This document shows positions 7,462 to 17,300 of a DNA stretch of 64,000 nt, one piece after another. The stretch comes from Candidatus Heimdallarchaeota archaeon. GTDB taxonomy: Archaea > Asgardarchaeota > Heimdallarchaeia > JABLTI01. The DNA lies in assembly GCA_018238155.1 (NCBI GenBank), contig JABCTZ010000045.1, forward strand, positions 1 to 64,000. Reading direction: 5' to 3'. Below the pieces are notes generated by a model, which was given only the letters and a program-made list of their open reading frames with translations, was not told the DNA's origin and searched no databases. Position numbers and translations under genes: made by a program. Every line of letters starts with the position of its first letter. Position 1 is the stretch's first letter.

Positions 7462-7647
7462 TTAGCTAGCTTTAAAGACCCAAAATGTAGGAGTGTGTAA
7501 TTTCACATCTCCAGCTGTTATTCTTGTTACAACGCCTAACTCGAGAAAATCTTGATCATATTCATTAATAATTGAAGTATCAATTACTAGATTATTAATT
7601 ACATTGGCATTTTTCTCAATGAAAATGCGATGTGTTTCATTGAGCAT
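7462..7647 (-). CDS. Short hypothetical protein
   Basis: 61 residues (MLNETHRIFIEKNANVINN...) with beta-like second half (GVVTRITAGDVKLHTPTFWVF). It lies between two longer minus-strand genes with normal spacing. No family recognised. Coding is supported by codon-like composition and position only. Confidence 0.4.
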   Translation of the reverse strand: MLNETHRIFIEKNANVINNLVIDTSIINEYDQDFLELGVVTRITAGDVKLHTPTFWVFKAS

Positions 7648-7721
7648 TTTGTGTTTTTTTTGTGTGCAAAGTAACTATTCCGTTATTTAGAATTTCATTC
7701 AAAGAGTTTATTTACAGTTTA

Positions 7722-9383
7722 TTAAATCAAATATCGTCCACATTTCACGCAATAATATTTGTTATATTGTCGTATGTATTTTGCATAGGCACCACAAATT
7801 GGACATTTATTTTTCTTTTCGATTGTTTTTGAACTCAAATGTTGACTGATTTGTGGGTCAGGTGATTTTGTTGCATCTTCAGTCATATCTTTCAATTCAG
7901 AAATCATAGCACTTGAGAGTTCAGTGCCAATTACACTATCATTAGTAGGAACATATTCATTTTCTTGAATTGGTACTAATGGTTCCTCTTCAATAATATC
8001 TACTAAATCGTTTTCTGGTAAATCAACAAGTTCTTCTAATTCATCTATTGTAGCAGGAGTGTTATCTTGAATTACAATTTCCTCTGTTTCTGAGTGAAGA
8101 GAAGGATTTTCATCAAATTCTAATAAACTCTCCAATACTTTTTGATCTTCGTTAAATTTAGATTCATCAAGAGGAACTTCTTTAATTTCTTCGATAATTT
8201 TTTCTTCAATGATTTCTTCAGTTATGTCTATTTCAACTTGATCAATAACGTTCTCATCATCTGTTACATTACTTTCATTAGGGTCATCAATTGAAGCTAA
8301 TACATCTAGATCCTCTCTTAATTCGTCTATAGAGTCTTCAATTTCCACTTTTGCTTCATCTATTTGTATTCCATTTATTTTCACATTTGTGATTTCTTCT
8401 TCCAAATCTCTTAATCTTGAAGTTAAACTATCTAGTTGAAAATTAATTGAATTTAATACTCGTTCAAGTTCAGGTGTAATAAGAGGTCCGACTTCTTCTT
8501 GTTCTACTTTTTTGCCTTTGATTGAATTCTTTGGAACAGTAATTACTCGTTCTCCATCATCAGTTTTTTCACGACCAATTATAACATCATTTGTTTCATT
8601 CAAAACAGACATTACTTCTTCGATTAGTTTTTCTGTTTCTTCTTCGTCATCCCTACTTACCATTACTGATTTCTTGATTATTTTTTCTTTTTCTGTATCA
8701 AACGCAGGAACAATCATCATTGGCTCAACTAATGGTTTTTCAGGTGTACGTGGTTTCCCTTCAATAGCTACTTCATCTTTCTGTTTTTCCGGAGCAATCT
8801 CAATTGCATCCTCTGAAGCTTTTACGGGTGTTATTCCTTCTCTTTCAAGTAAGCATTTAGCCATTAAATCAAAAGCAATGTCAATGTTTTCTCCAGTTAG
8901 CGCAGAAGTTTCTATATAAGCACATTGTAATCCTGAGCTTTCCTTGAGAGCTTTAGCTAGCTGCTCTCCAGTTTCCCTAGTTATTACCCTCTTCCCTTTC
9001 AAATCTATTTTATTTGCACAAACAATGAAGATTTCAATTGTTCCATTTGAATATCTTATTGCTTCGTCTACCCAATTTGATACACTATTAAGCGAATTGG
9101 GATTTGTCACATCAAATACTAGAAAACAAGCTGTTGCACCACCATAAAAACTTGAACGTATATATTTGTACTTGTCTTGCCCGGCTAAATCCCAAATTTG
9201 GAAAGAAGTCATGAGGTTTCCAATTCTCGCTTTATAAGAGGAGAAATCAGCACCAACTGTAGATATATATTCTTCTGCGAAGTGTTCACCCATTGCCCTT
9301 TTCCTAATTGTAGTTTTACCTACAAAAGAATCACCAGTAAGTACTATTTTCCAAAGGAAATCAGCTTGTTTCTTATTCATCAT
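7722..9383 (-). CDS. Rab/Ras-like small GTPase with long acidic tail and C-terminal zinc ribbon
   Basis: 553 residues. Residues 1-185 are a complete Rab/Ras-type G domain: P-loop GDSFVGKT, WDLAGQD (switch II, with the Gln), CANKIDLKG and ETSALTG. Residues about 190-510 are a low-complexity, strongly acidic region with heptad-like helices (EELDVL, IIEEKIIEE). The last 30 residues form a zinc ribbon, CPIC near 529 and CVKC near 544. Asgard archaea encode many Rab-like GTPases, but this tail-plus-ribbon layout is unusual. The acidic region may bind effectors and the ribbon may replace the prenylated tail of eukaryotic Rabs (inference). It is a single-gene unit with its promoter in the 9384-9767 gap. 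Confidence 0.88.
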   Translation of the reverse strand: MMNKKQADFLWKIVLTGDSFVGKTTIRKRAMGEHFAEEYISTVGADFSSYKARIGNLMTSFQIWDLAGQDKYKYIRSSFYGGATACFLVFDVTNPNSLNSVSNWVDEAIRYSNGTIEIFIVCANKIDLKGKRVITRETGEQLAKALKESSGLQCAYIETSALTGENIDIAFDLMAKCLLEREGITPVKASEDAIEIAPEKQKDEVAIEGKPRTPEKPLVEPMMIVPAFDTEKEKIIKKSVMVSRDDEEETEKLIEEVMSVLNETNDVIIGREKTDDGERVITVPKNSIKGKKVEQEEVGPLITPELERVLNSINFQLDSLTSRLRDLEEEITNVKINGIQIDEAKVEIEDSIDELREDLDVLASIDDPNESNVTDDENVIDQVEIDITEEIIEEKIIEEIKEVPLDESKFNEDQKVLESLLEFDENPSLHSETEEIVIQDNTPATIDELEELVDLPENDLVDIIEEEPLVPIQENEYVPTNDSVIGTELSSAMISELKDMTEDATKSPDPQISQHLSSKTIEKKNKCPICGAYAKYIRQYNKYYCVKCGRYLI

Positions 9384-9767
9384 ATTTTTTGTTTCCCTTT
9401 ATTTATTTATAAATACCTTTTTACAGTAGTATTAAATTATTAATTCCTATGTTCTTTACTTTTTCGCTAAAATTATTTGATTTTATTGAAAAAACTATTT
9501 TGCCTAGCATAAAAGCGTATTTTTAGTTTAGCATTATTAACTATAACACATAGCTGGGGGCAATATCCAAATATTACCATCCCTTATTTTCAATAAATTC
9601 TTTCTTATTATATAGAGGACAATTTAAGTAAAATCCTATTCAAATGAACGCTGTTTACTAATTATAAATTTAAGGTAAGCACCCATTTCCTCGAAGGTTC
9701 TTTGGAGTCAACTCCAAAAGAATAGAAATAAGAACATAAACATAAAATATTGAGTGTGAATTGAAAG
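9384..9767. promoter_or_regulatory. Divergent intergenic region with a hairpin
   Basis: 384 AT-rich bases separate the GTPase gene (minus) from the zinc-finger/GRAM-like gene (plus). A hairpin, TTCTTTGGAG-TCAA-CTCCAAAAGAA (one bulge), lies at 9698-9722, 46 bases before the TTG start at 9768; it could be part of a 5' leader. TATA-like tracts (TTATAAATT near 9662 and ATAAACATAAAATA near 9735) are present. No gene is visible on either strand. Confidence 0.4.
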
Positions 9768-11243
9768 TTGGGTTATGATCCTAATAGACGATGCATGAAA
9801 TGCGGCAAAAGGAATGGTTTTCTATATTATTGTGAGGATTGTGGAGGCTCATTCTGCAACGATTGCATAATTTCTGAAAAAACTGAATGTACATTTTGTA
9901 ACGATTGTGCCCATATTAGTGTAGGAAGCAAATGTGAAAAGTGTGGAAAAACCAATCATTTAACTGCTGCTAAAAGATATTTAAGAAAATGTCCGAGTTG
10001 TACTTCTATAAAAATAAAAGACATCCCTAAAAAAATAGCCGGTCTCTCTTCGGAATATATTGAAGCGATCAATATCATTTACGGAGGTTTAGACATCATC
10101 CGTAATTATGCTAGCAGTTTTTCTGAAGTCGTCAGCCAAGCAAAATACCTTCGTCGTGAAAGATTTGGTCTTTATCCTAATATTGAGAATAATCTGATAC
10201 GTATTCAAGGTCAATTTTACGAAATTACTCAACGTGCTTTAGGACTCATCGATAAAGTATACAAGCAAATATTAAATGACGCACGTTTGCTCCGATTTAA
10301 TCATCAAGTAACTATTGATCAACTACCTAACATAGATCGTGTACTAAAAACAATCAAGTACAATACTCAAGGTTATGCTAACCTGATTAATGATTTTCTA
10401 AATGAAGCAAAAACAGAGCTTGCTGATGTGAAAGAACTCGTAAACGAATTAAGAAATTATATTACTTATTTCGATGAAGTTTCAGATAAATTTGAACCTG
10501 AAATGCTTGAATTGAAAATTGCTGCTATACCAAATGTAAAAGTAACACTTCCGGATAGTAGAAGGAAAAAAAGAGGTATAATTTTCTTAACAAATAAGCA
10601 TCTCTATTTTCTTCCAAGTTTCAAATTTATTTTCCGCTTCCAAGGAAAAGTAAGAGCAATCCCCATTTCAATGATACGAGAAGTTGAAACTAAAGAAAGA
10701 AAATTGTTTAGCTCTTACTTGATGATTAATAGTCCTGAAAGAAAAACAATGAAAATTCATTGTTCCAGAACAGAGTTGGACCATCTTAATTTTCTCTTTG
10801 GCATTCTTTTCAACGAAAATGAGGGATATATTATCTCCGATCCATATTTCATCGAAGAACTAAGAGCTACTCTAGATTACAGTGTTCTTCGAGAAAAAAT
10901 CGAGCGCCGTATTAAAGACTTGAAACAGATACCATTTACTCAAATCACACCGCCACAACAACAACAGAATATTTGGCGAAGAGGTCCTATTGTTAACGTT
11001 AACACAGAAAGCAGTGAAACAAAACAACTAAGAATTAAGCTTAGAGCAGCAAGAGATACTCTTAGTCAATTAGAGAAAGCTTTTGAAGATCGTAATATAA
11101 CACCAGAAATTTATTTCTCGCGTTTGGAAAAAACTCGCGAAAAAATAATTTCATTAGAAGAAAAATTGAAAGATATTATGCGAATGAATACTGGTTATCA
11201 ACAACAAAATAATTTTTCTGATTTTATAAGAAATGTAAGATAA
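9768..11243 (+). CDS. Zinc-finger, coiled-coil and GRAM/PH-like protein
   Basis: 491 residues from a TTG start; an in-frame stop lies 2 codons upstream, and a later ATG would lose the first Cys. Residues 9-85 hold a Cys-rich module with repeated C-x2-C pairs (CMKC, CEDC, CNDC, CEKC, CPSC), like B-box or tandem treble-clef fingers. Residues about 90-250 are helical. Residues about 255-360 (GIIFLTNKHLYFLPSF, then IPISMIREVETKERKLFSSYLMI) have the strand pattern of a GRAM/PH domain, which binds lipids or GTPases in eukaryotes. Gln-rich linker and a coiled coil (430-475) follow. Its divergent neighbour is the Rab-like GTPase, so an effector role is an attractive guess. Confidence 0.7.
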   Translation: MGYDPNRRCMKCGKRNGFLYYCEDCGGSFCNDCIISEKTECTFCNDCAHISVGSKCEKCGKTNHLTAAKRYLRKCPSCTSIKIKDIPKKIAGLSSEYIEAINIIYGGLDIIRNYASSFSEVVSQAKYLRRERFGLYPNIENNLIRIQGQFYEITQRALGLIDKVYKQILNDARLLRFNHQVTIDQLPNIDRVLKTIKYNTQGYANLINDFLNEAKTELADVKELVNELRNYITYFDEVSDKFEPEMLELKIAAIPNVKVTLPDSRRKKRGIIFLTNKHLYFLPSFKFIFRFQGKVRAIPISMIREVETKERKLFSSYLMINSPERKTMKIHCSRTELDHLNFLFGILFNENEGYIISDPYFIEELRATLDYSVLREKIERRIKDLKQIPFTQITPPQQQQNIWRRGPIVNVNTESSETKQLRIKLRAARDTLSQLEKAFEDRNITPEIYFSRLEKTREKIISLEEKLKDIMRMNTGYQQQNNFSDFIRNVR

Positions 11244-11372
11244 TTCACTCAATTTGATCAAAAAATGATAAAGACAAAAATATTATACCAATCTAAGCTT
11301 TTGAAACCTTCCCTCTTTCCTTATTATTTCGGTTATTCAAAAAAATTAGAGCGCATAGTAGAATCAATAACG

Positions 11373-11592
11373 TATGGAACTACAAGTTTAGGAAGCCATT
11401 TATTCGCAATGTTGAATTTAGCTATTAATGATTCCTATAACAAAAGATTAAAAATCACCAAAAGAATTATCTCATTATCGGTAAGTAATAGAGAAGAACT
11501 CGATACTATTAATGATGTTGAGATGTATTCCATCACTGACCGGGATACCCCTTAACTCTGAGAGGACAATCACCTCAAAGACAAGAAGGCTT
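11373..11592 (+). pseudogene. Transposase-like remnant, copy A
   Basis: The translation YGTTSLGSHLFAMLNLAIND ... REELDTINDVEMYS aligns with the copy at 18417-18660 (YTEENSLRNHLVIMVNIAIND ... KEELDTVMDAEMHL). The alignable stretch is similar at DNA level too, with no gap across the final 59 bases. Copy A meets stops (TAA, TGA) inside this last part, where copy B is open, so A is degraded. The HLxxMxNxAIN pattern resembles the C-terminal end of transposases, but I cannot name an IS family. It ends 67 bases before the mglA-like start. Confidence 0.5.
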
Positions 11593-11658
11593 GAAGCATA
11601 GACATAGATGCAAAATATTAAAAAGATATTTGATGAATAAAACAATGAGGTCTTTACA

Positions 11659-12222
11659 TTGCGCAAGGATAGTCAAGGCAGAATTCACTTAAAAATTGTC
11701 TTCTACGGACCCTCCCTTAGTGGGAAAACAACTGGATTACGATGGCTCTACGACCAAGTAGAAGGACTAACGAAAGGCGGTTTTACATCTATTGCTGACC
11801 CCACTGGGAGAACACTCTATTTTGATTTCACACCCTTTTCTGCGTCTGGGAGAGTAATTTTGGATGCTTATACAGTTGCAGGGCAAGCAAGGCATAAAAG
11901 TCAAAGAAAAGTGATTTTAAGAGGAGTAGACGGCATAATTCTCATGCTTGATTCCACACCTGAAATGCAGAAATTCAATGAAGAATCGGTGGAGGAATTG
12001 CAAGAATACCTAGGAGATAGATTTGGTACAGAAGTACCTATTGTAATTTCTTTGAATAAACGAGATGTCCCTAATGCTTTATCTCGTCCTGAGATGCTTT
12101 CCGGATTAGGTTTAGAAGGTTACCCTGTTTATGAAACCATTGCAACAAAAGGCATTGGAGTTAAAAGAGCATTTCAATCTATAGCAAGAGAAATTCTCTT
12201 AAAGCAATTGTATGGAAAATAG
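11659..12222 (+). CDS. MglA-like small GTPase
   Basis: 187 residues from a TTG start. The P-loop is GPSLSGKTT and the NKxD motif is LNKRDV. Switch II lies in the stretch ILDAYTVAGQARHKSQRK, where AGQ stands in place of DxxG, as in MglA. MglA-family GTPases control polarity in bacteria and are plentiful in archaea, usually with roadblock/LC7 partners; none lies next to it. The gene follows a transposase-like remnant that ends 67 bases upstream and may now provide its leader. Confidence 0.85.
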   Translation: MRKDSQGRIHLKIVFYGPSLSGKTTGLRWLYDQVEGLTKGGFTSIADPTGRTLYFDFTPFSASGRVILDAYTVAGQARHKSQRKVILRGVDGIILMLDSTPEMQKFNEESVEELQEYLGDRFGTEVPIVISLNKRDVPNALSRPEMLSGLGLEGYPVYETIATKGIGVKRAFQSIAREILLKQLYGK

Positions 12223-12325
12223 ATCATTTTTTCTCTTTTCCCTAATATTTTCTCATTTTTCATTAGTTTTTTCTTATTTTGTTAAGCAATAGCTAATAAT
12301 ACTTTCAGTAATTATTATCTATTAG

Positions 12326-12817
12326 GTGATGTTTTTGGTGGAACCTTTAATTTTAAAAGTAGGCGATAAAGCACCAGAATTTTGTTTATATGACAAAGAT
12401 GAAAATGAAATTTGCCTTAAGAATTTCGAAGGGAAATGGATTGTGCTTTATTTTTATCCAAAAGATAATACCAAAGCGTGTACAATTGAAGCAATTGACT
12501 TTACAGCACAGCTAAGTGAATTTTCTAAATTGGGAGCTATTATATTTGGCATTAGCCCTGATTCAACTACAAGTCACCAAAAATTCACTGATAAACACGA
12601 GTTAAAAATACAATTACTTAGTGATACAAAACACACAGTTCTTGAAAAATATGGAATATGGCAAGAAAAATCAATGTATGGTAGAACTTACTTTGGTGTT
12701 GTTAGGAGTACATTATTAATCAATCCTGAAGGAAAAATCGCTGAAGTTTGGGAAAAAGTTCGTGTAGCAAAACACGTTGAAAATGTGAAAAATAGATTAA
12801 TCGAGTTACAACAGTAA
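12326..12817 (+). CDS. bcp: Peroxiredoxin, Bcp/PrxQ type
   Basis: 163 residues. It reduces hydroperoxides using a thioredoxin-like fold. VLYFYPKDNTKACTIEA carries the peroxidatic Cys in the place of the usual PKDxTPGCT motif; here the Pro-Gly is Lys-Ala. FGISPDS and YGRTYFGVVRSTLLINPEGKI are typical of Bcp. The second Cys five residues later, present in many PrxQ proteins, is absent, so it should be a one-Cys enzyme. A GTG at 12332 or the ATG at 12326 could be the start. Confidence 0.85.
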   Translation: MMFLVEPLILKVGDKAPEFCLYDKDENEICLKNFEGKWIVLYFYPKDNTKACTIEAIDFTAQLSEFSKLGAIIFGISPDSTTSHQKFTDKHELKIQLLSDTKHTVLEKYGIWQEKSMYGRTYFGVVRSTLLINPEGKIAEVWEKVRVAKHVENVKNRLIELQQ

Positions 12818-12874
12818 ATTGTTATTTTGATCTCTATCATTTTTTCTTTTATTTATTTCTGAAGTTGATTAAAT

Positions 12875-14998
12875 ATGGCAAAAATACAGCAAGGTTCACA
12901 AAAGAATGAAAAATATAATCATTTAATTAATGAAAAAAGCCCGTACTTACTTCAACATGCAGATAATCCTGTTGATTGGTATCCTTGGGGCGAGGAAGCT
13001 TTTGAAAAGGCACGTAAGGAAGATAAACCAATATTTCTTTCCATAGGATATTCTACATGCCATTGGTGTCATGTAATGGCACATGAATCTTTTGAGGACC
13101 TTGAAGTTGCAAAATTAATGAATGAAACATTTATTTCAATCAAAGTTGATCGTGAAGAACGCCCCGAAATTGATAGCCTCTACATGTCTGTTTGTCAAAT
13201 GTTAACAGGAAGTGGTGGATGGCCATTAACAATTATTATGGATGCGGATAAGCGACCATTTACTGCAGGTACCTATTTTCCAAAACAAAGTCGATACGGT
13301 CGTATTGGTATGGTGGAATTAATACCTCGTATTCAAGATTTTTGGAAAAATCAGCGAGATTCACTCGAAGCTTCTGCAAAAGATGTTATTGAACAATTAC
13401 AGCGAATGGAATACACACCTAGTAGTGAATTTACTATTGATATATTAGATGAAGCTTTCAAAGAAGCTTCTATGCTTTTTGACGAAAAATTGGGTGGATT
13501 TAAGGGAGCACCAAAATTCCCTACACCACATAAATTGTTATTTCTTCTTCGATATTGGAGAAGAACAAACAACGAACGTGCGCTAATGATAGTAGAAGAA
13601 ACTCTTCAAGCAATGCGTAATGGAGGAATTTTTGACCATATAGGATTTGGTTTTCATCGTTATTCTACAGATTCTTCATGGTTATTGCAACATTTTGAAA
13701 AAATGCTCTATGATCAGGCGCTTTTAGCTCTTGCTTACATTGAAACATATCAAGCAACAAAAAACAAATATTATCAGAATGTTGCAGAAGAAATTTTTAC
13801 TTATGTTTTACGCGATATGACCTCCCCTCTTGGAGGCTTTTATTCTGCAGAAGATGCAGATAGTGAAGGAGAAGAAGGTAAATTTTACACTTGGTCTACA
13901 GATGAAATTAAAAATGTTCTAGATGAAGAAAATAGTAAGCTATTTCTTAAAGTGTATAATTTTGAAAGTGATGGTAATTTCTATGACCAAGCTACTCGAG
14001 AGAAAACTGGTACTAACATTCCCCATTTGAAAAATTCGATTGAAATTGTGGCCAAAGAACTTTCTATTCCTATTGATGAATTAAAAACACAATTAGAGAG
14101 AAATCGAAGTATGCTATTCTCAATTCGTTTGAATCGTGTTCATCCACACAAAGATGACAAAATTCTAACAGATTGGAACGGCTTAATGATAGCTGCTCTT
14201 GCATTAGCCGGGAGAGTTTTTGAAAAGAAAGAATATGTTATTGCCGCTCAGAATGCAGCAGATTTTATACTTGAGAATATGTTAACAAAAAACTATCGTT
14301 TAAACCACAGATTTAGGGATGGAGAAACTGCGATTCAAGGGATGATTGATGATTATGCTTTTCTTATTTGGGGGCTTTTAGAATTGTATCAGACAACATT
14401 TAATGTGAGATATCTTAAACAAGCTATCTCTCTCAATATATCATTACTGGAACATTTTTGGGATGAAAAAAATGGTGCTTTGTTCTTTACACCTAATGAT
14501 GGTGAACAACTCCTCATTCGTAAAAAAGAAATTTATGATGGAGCAATTCCTTCTGGGAATTCAGTTTCAATGTTGAATTTCATAAAAATCGCTAGAATTA
14601 CTGGTAATGTGGAATTAGATGAAAAAGTATTACAAATAAACAAAGCATTCTCAATAACAATTGAGCAATCCCTTATTGCACATACTATGTTTCTAAGTGC
14701 CTTGGAATACATTTATGGTTCTTCGTTTGAAGTTGTCATTGTTGGTAAATTTAATTCAGATAATACTAATGAAATGCTGAAAGCGATTCGCTCTCATTTC
14801 ATACCAAATATGATTGTCTTATTTTTACCGATGGATGAGAAATCTCCGGAGATCGCTAAAATAACAAATTTTGTTCACTTTAAAGAGAGCATCGATAATA
14901 AAGCAACAGCACATGTTTGTTTTAATCGTTTTTGCAAATTTCCCACAACGGAAATTAGTACAATGCTTAAATTTTTGAAAATCAATATTGAAAAGTGA
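12875..14998 (+). CDS. DUF255 thioredoxin-domain protein (YyaL/SPATA20 family)
   Basis: 707 residues, the full family length. The N-terminal domain opens with [20 protein letters not shown], followed by [18 protein letters not shown] with the conserved CHWC motif and [12 protein letters not shown]. The C-terminal two thirds form an alpha/alpha-toroid like N-acylglucosamine epimerases ([40 protein letters not shown]). The family is universal, but its reaction remains unknown. It follows the peroxiredoxin by 57 bases, which hints at a redox-related unit. Confidence 0.92.
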   Translation: MAKIQQGSQKNEKYNHLINEKSPYLLQHADNPVDWYPWGEEAFEKARKEDKPIFLSIGYSTCHWCHVMAHESFEDLEVAKLMNETFISIKVDREERPEIDSLYMSVCQMLTGSGGWPLTIIMDADKRPFTAGTYFPKQSRYGRIGMVELIPRIQDFWKNQRDSLEASAKDVIEQLQRMEYTPSSEFTIDILDEAFKEASMLFDEKLGGFKGAPKFPTPHKLLFLLRYWRRTNNERALMIVEETLQAMRNGGIFDHIGFGFHRYSTDSSWLLQHFEKMLYDQALLALAYIETYQATKNKYYQNVAEEIFTYVLRDMTSPLGGFYSAEDADSEGEEGKFYTWSTDEIKNVLDEENSKLFLKVYNFESDGNFYDQATREKTGTNIPHLKNSIEIVAKELSIPIDELKTQLERNRSMLFSIRLNRVHPHKDDKILTDWNGLMIAALALAGRVFEKKEYVIAAQNAADFILENMLTKNYRLNHRFRDGETAIQGMIDDYAFLIWGLLELYQTTFNVRYLKQAISLNISLLEHFWDEKNGALFFTPNDGEQLLIRKKEIYDGAIPSGNSVSMLNFIKIARITGNVELDEKVLQINKAFSITIEQSLIAHTMFLSALEYIYGSSFEVVIVGKFNSDNTNEMLKAIRSHFIPNMIVLFLPMDEKSPEIAKITNFVHFKESIDNKATAHVCFNRFCKFPTTEISTMLKFLKINIEK

Positions 14999-15091
14999 GA
15001 TTTTAAGAAAAAGTAATTATACATAAGCACTTCAAATGGATTATAGATATTCTTAACAAATAATGTTTTAAATCGAAAAGTTGGGTTACAA

Positions 15092-16456
15092 ATGACAAAT
15101 ACTAAAAAAACTAGAGTCGCAGTTATTGGAATGGGATATGTTGGTATTCCTGCCGCAGCATTAATTGCCGATGTAGATGGATTTGAAGTGACGGGCATCC
15201 AAAGAAGATCTGAACGGTCTGGCTGGAAGATTGAAGCATTAAATAGAGGTGAGTGCCCAATTCTCAATGAACCTTTACTTCCTAAATTAATTCAACGAGT
15301 TATTCTTGAAAAGAAGAGCTTTCATATAACAGATAATACAGATCTCTTGAAAGAAATGGATTATATTTTAATTGATGTTCAAACTCCTACTGATAAGGAA
15401 ACAAATCAACCCATATATAGATCTCTTAGAGAGGTCTCTGCAACAGTCGGTCAAAAAATGAAAAAGGGTGCTGTAATTGTTGTTGAATCAACTGTTGCTC
15501 CTGGCACTACAGAATTTATTGTAAAACCTATACTTGAAGAGAATTCTGGAATGAAAGCAGGCGAAGATTTCTTTCTTGTTTTTGCTTACGAACGAGTAAT
15601 GGTTGGAAGATTAATTAACAATATTGTTAACTATCCAAGAATTATTGGTGGGCTGACTGAAAAATGCACCGAGAAGGGATTGTGGTTATATAAACACATT
15701 GTAAAGGAGAAGCTCATTCCAGTTTCAGCTACAACAGCTGAAGTAGCTAAAGTTGTTGAAAACACTTACAGAGATGTTCAAATTGCTTTTGCGAATGAAG
15801 TAGCACTTGCTTGTGAGTCTCTTAGTGTAAATTTCAATGATGTAAGAGAGTGTGTAAATAGTTTACCATTTAATTCTAATGCTTACAGAGATCTACATTT
15901 GCCAGGTGCAGGAGTAGGTGGCCATTGCTTGCCAAAAGACCCCTGGTTATTGAAATATGGAGTAGATACCTATGGTAATAAAAAAGTTCCATTTGATGTT
16001 ATTATCAAATCCAGGGAACGAAATGAAATGATGCCATCTCATATGATCAGCTTATCAAAAGAAGCTGCTGAAAAAGCAGGCATAGATTTCAAAAAATCAA
16101 AGATTGCTATATTGGGTGCTTCATTTATCGAAAATTCAGAGGATACAAGAAATTCTCCAACAGAAACAATAGTTAAAATCTTAGATAAAGAAAAAATTAC
16201 TTGGATGATCCATGATCCATTAGTGCGTCAAAGAGAATTTCCTTATACAATTTCAGATGACTTAGAGGAAGTCATTCAAGATGCAGATTTACTCTTAATT
16301 ATGGTTAAGCATAAAGAGTATTTTGATATCAAACCTGCGTGGCTGAAAGGAAAAATGAAAACAGCTATTGTAATTGATGGTCGAGATGTTCTTAATTTAG
16401 ATGACTTTCGCAAAGAAAAGTTCATCTTCTATGGCGTTGGAAAACCTAAAATATAG
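15092..16456 (+). CDS. UDP-ManNAc/UDP-glucose 6-dehydrogenase family enzyme
   Basis: 454 residues. It oxidises the C6 alcohol of a UDP-sugar to the acid with two NAD+. The Rossmann motif is VIGMGYVGIPAAALI, VVESTVAPGTTE is the typical middle segment, and GAGVGGHCLPKDPWLL holds the catalytic Cys in the GGxCxPxDP motif. Lys in AEVAKVVENTYRDVQIAFANE is conserved. It is closest in pattern to WecC-type UDP-N-acetylmannosaminuronate dehydrogenase. Product probably feeds surface glycan or N-glycan synthesis. Confidence 0.88.
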   Translation: MTNTKKTRVAVIGMGYVGIPAAALIADVDGFEVTGIQRRSERSGWKIEALNRGECPILNEPLLPKLIQRVILEKKSFHITDNTDLLKEMDYILIDVQTPTDKETNQPIYRSLREVSATVGQKMKKGAVIVVESTVAPGTTEFIVKPILEENSGMKAGEDFFLVFAYERVMVGRLINNIVNYPRIIGGLTEKCTEKGLWLYKHIVKEKLIPVSATTAEVAKVVENTYRDVQIAFANEVALACESLSVNFNDVRECVNSLPFNSNAYRDLHLPGAGVGGHCLPKDPWLLKYGVDTYGNKKVPFDVIIKSRERNEMMPSHMISLSKEAAEKAGIDFKKSKIAILGASFIENSEDTRNSPTETIVKILDKEKITWMIHDPLVRQREFPYTISDDLEEVIQDADLLLIMVKHKEYFDIKPAWLKGKMKTAIVIDGRDVLNLDDFRKEKFIFYGVGKPKI

Positions 16457-16633
16457 ATAGTGTATTTCCAACCGTTTTTTTTTCCCTCAGAAGATTATTT
16501 GATTTCTTTATGGTTTCGAAATATTTTCAGATGATTTTTATTATAAATTAAACTGCTAACTTTTAGTAAAACTTCTGTTTTAATATAATTAGAGCAAATA
16601 ACAATTAGGTTACACAAAAGGAGGTAATTTTTA

Positions 16634-17059
16634 TTGTCTGAAAATGAAGACGTTTGTGAAATAGTATCTAAAATGAAGCTAACATTGACCACGGGTAAAA
16701 AGTGGGGAAGTTCAACTGATGATCCAATTAAATTAAATATTGGAGAGCATTCCTGGAATCTTGACCATCCATATTGTGATGATTTTGAAAAAGGTAAAAC
16801 TGATGTTTTTAATCTAGATATACCAGAAGGGTTAACCTCTGACTGTTTTCAATATTTCTGCTTTAGCAAAGAACATCCAATTGTGGGTGATAAATGGTTA
16901 TTAACTGGTGCTAAATTAGAAATCAATGATAGGGTAATCTATGATTCGGGTGAAATTGAAATTTGGTTTGAAGGTGAAAAAATCCATTGGTGCATTCCTG
17001 ACTTTAATTATGGCAAATGTCGAGGTAACGTCAGTCCAGATTTCAACGTTAAACATTAG
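16634..17059 (+). CDS. PLAT/LH2-like domain protein
   Basis: 141 residues from a TTG start 8 bases after an AGGAGGT ribosome-binding site. The middle (WGSSTDDPIKLNI, DDFEKGKTDVFNLDIPE, then DKWLLTGAKLEIN) follows the plan of PLAT/LH2 beta-sandwich domains: a GT-like turn, a G-x-T-D-x-F strand and a final W-x-L-x-x-x-x-I strand. PLAT domains attach eukaryotic lipoxygenases and polycystins to membranes or protein partners. There are no signal peptide or membrane segments, so it should be cytosolic. Family assignment is by pattern only. Confidence 0.55.
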   Translation: MSENEDVCEIVSKMKLTLTTGKKWGSSTDDPIKLNIGEHSWNLDHPYCDDFEKGKTDVFNLDIPEGLTSDCFQYFCFSKEHPIVGDKWLLTGAKLEINDRVIYDSGEIEIWFEGEKIHWCIPDFNYGKCRGNVSPDFNVKH

Positions 17060-17199
17060 GTAGCTAATGTTACATTACCTTTTTTCTATCATTTATCATT
17101 GTCCATATAGTGTGATTATAATTACTTTCTCTCTCAAGTAAATAACTAATTATTGTCGTTCTTTTTCAGCTTAAGTTTGTAATTAAAATGGAGGAAATG

Positions 17200-17266
17200 T
17201 TTATATAGTTATAAAGAGAGATATACCACCAAGGTAGTCCTACTCTAATACTCATCAAGAGAGTAT
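17200..17266 (+). promoter_or_regulatory. TFB promoter and leader hairpin
   Basis: TTTATATAG at 17200-17208 is a strong TATA box, with purine-rich GGAGGAAA just upstream in the BRE position. The start would fall near 17228, giving a leader of about 70 bases. The leader contains ATACTC (17248-17253) and GAGTAT (17261-17266), a 6-bp hairpin. Confidence 0.5.
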
Positions 17267-17300
17267 GACCAACTCCTTATAGCAGTACAAAGAAACACAA

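Noticed and set aside
8512..8919. 135-codon plus-strand frame rich in Ser and Ile
   Set aside because: It is the antisense of the acidic region of the Rab-like GTPase gene.
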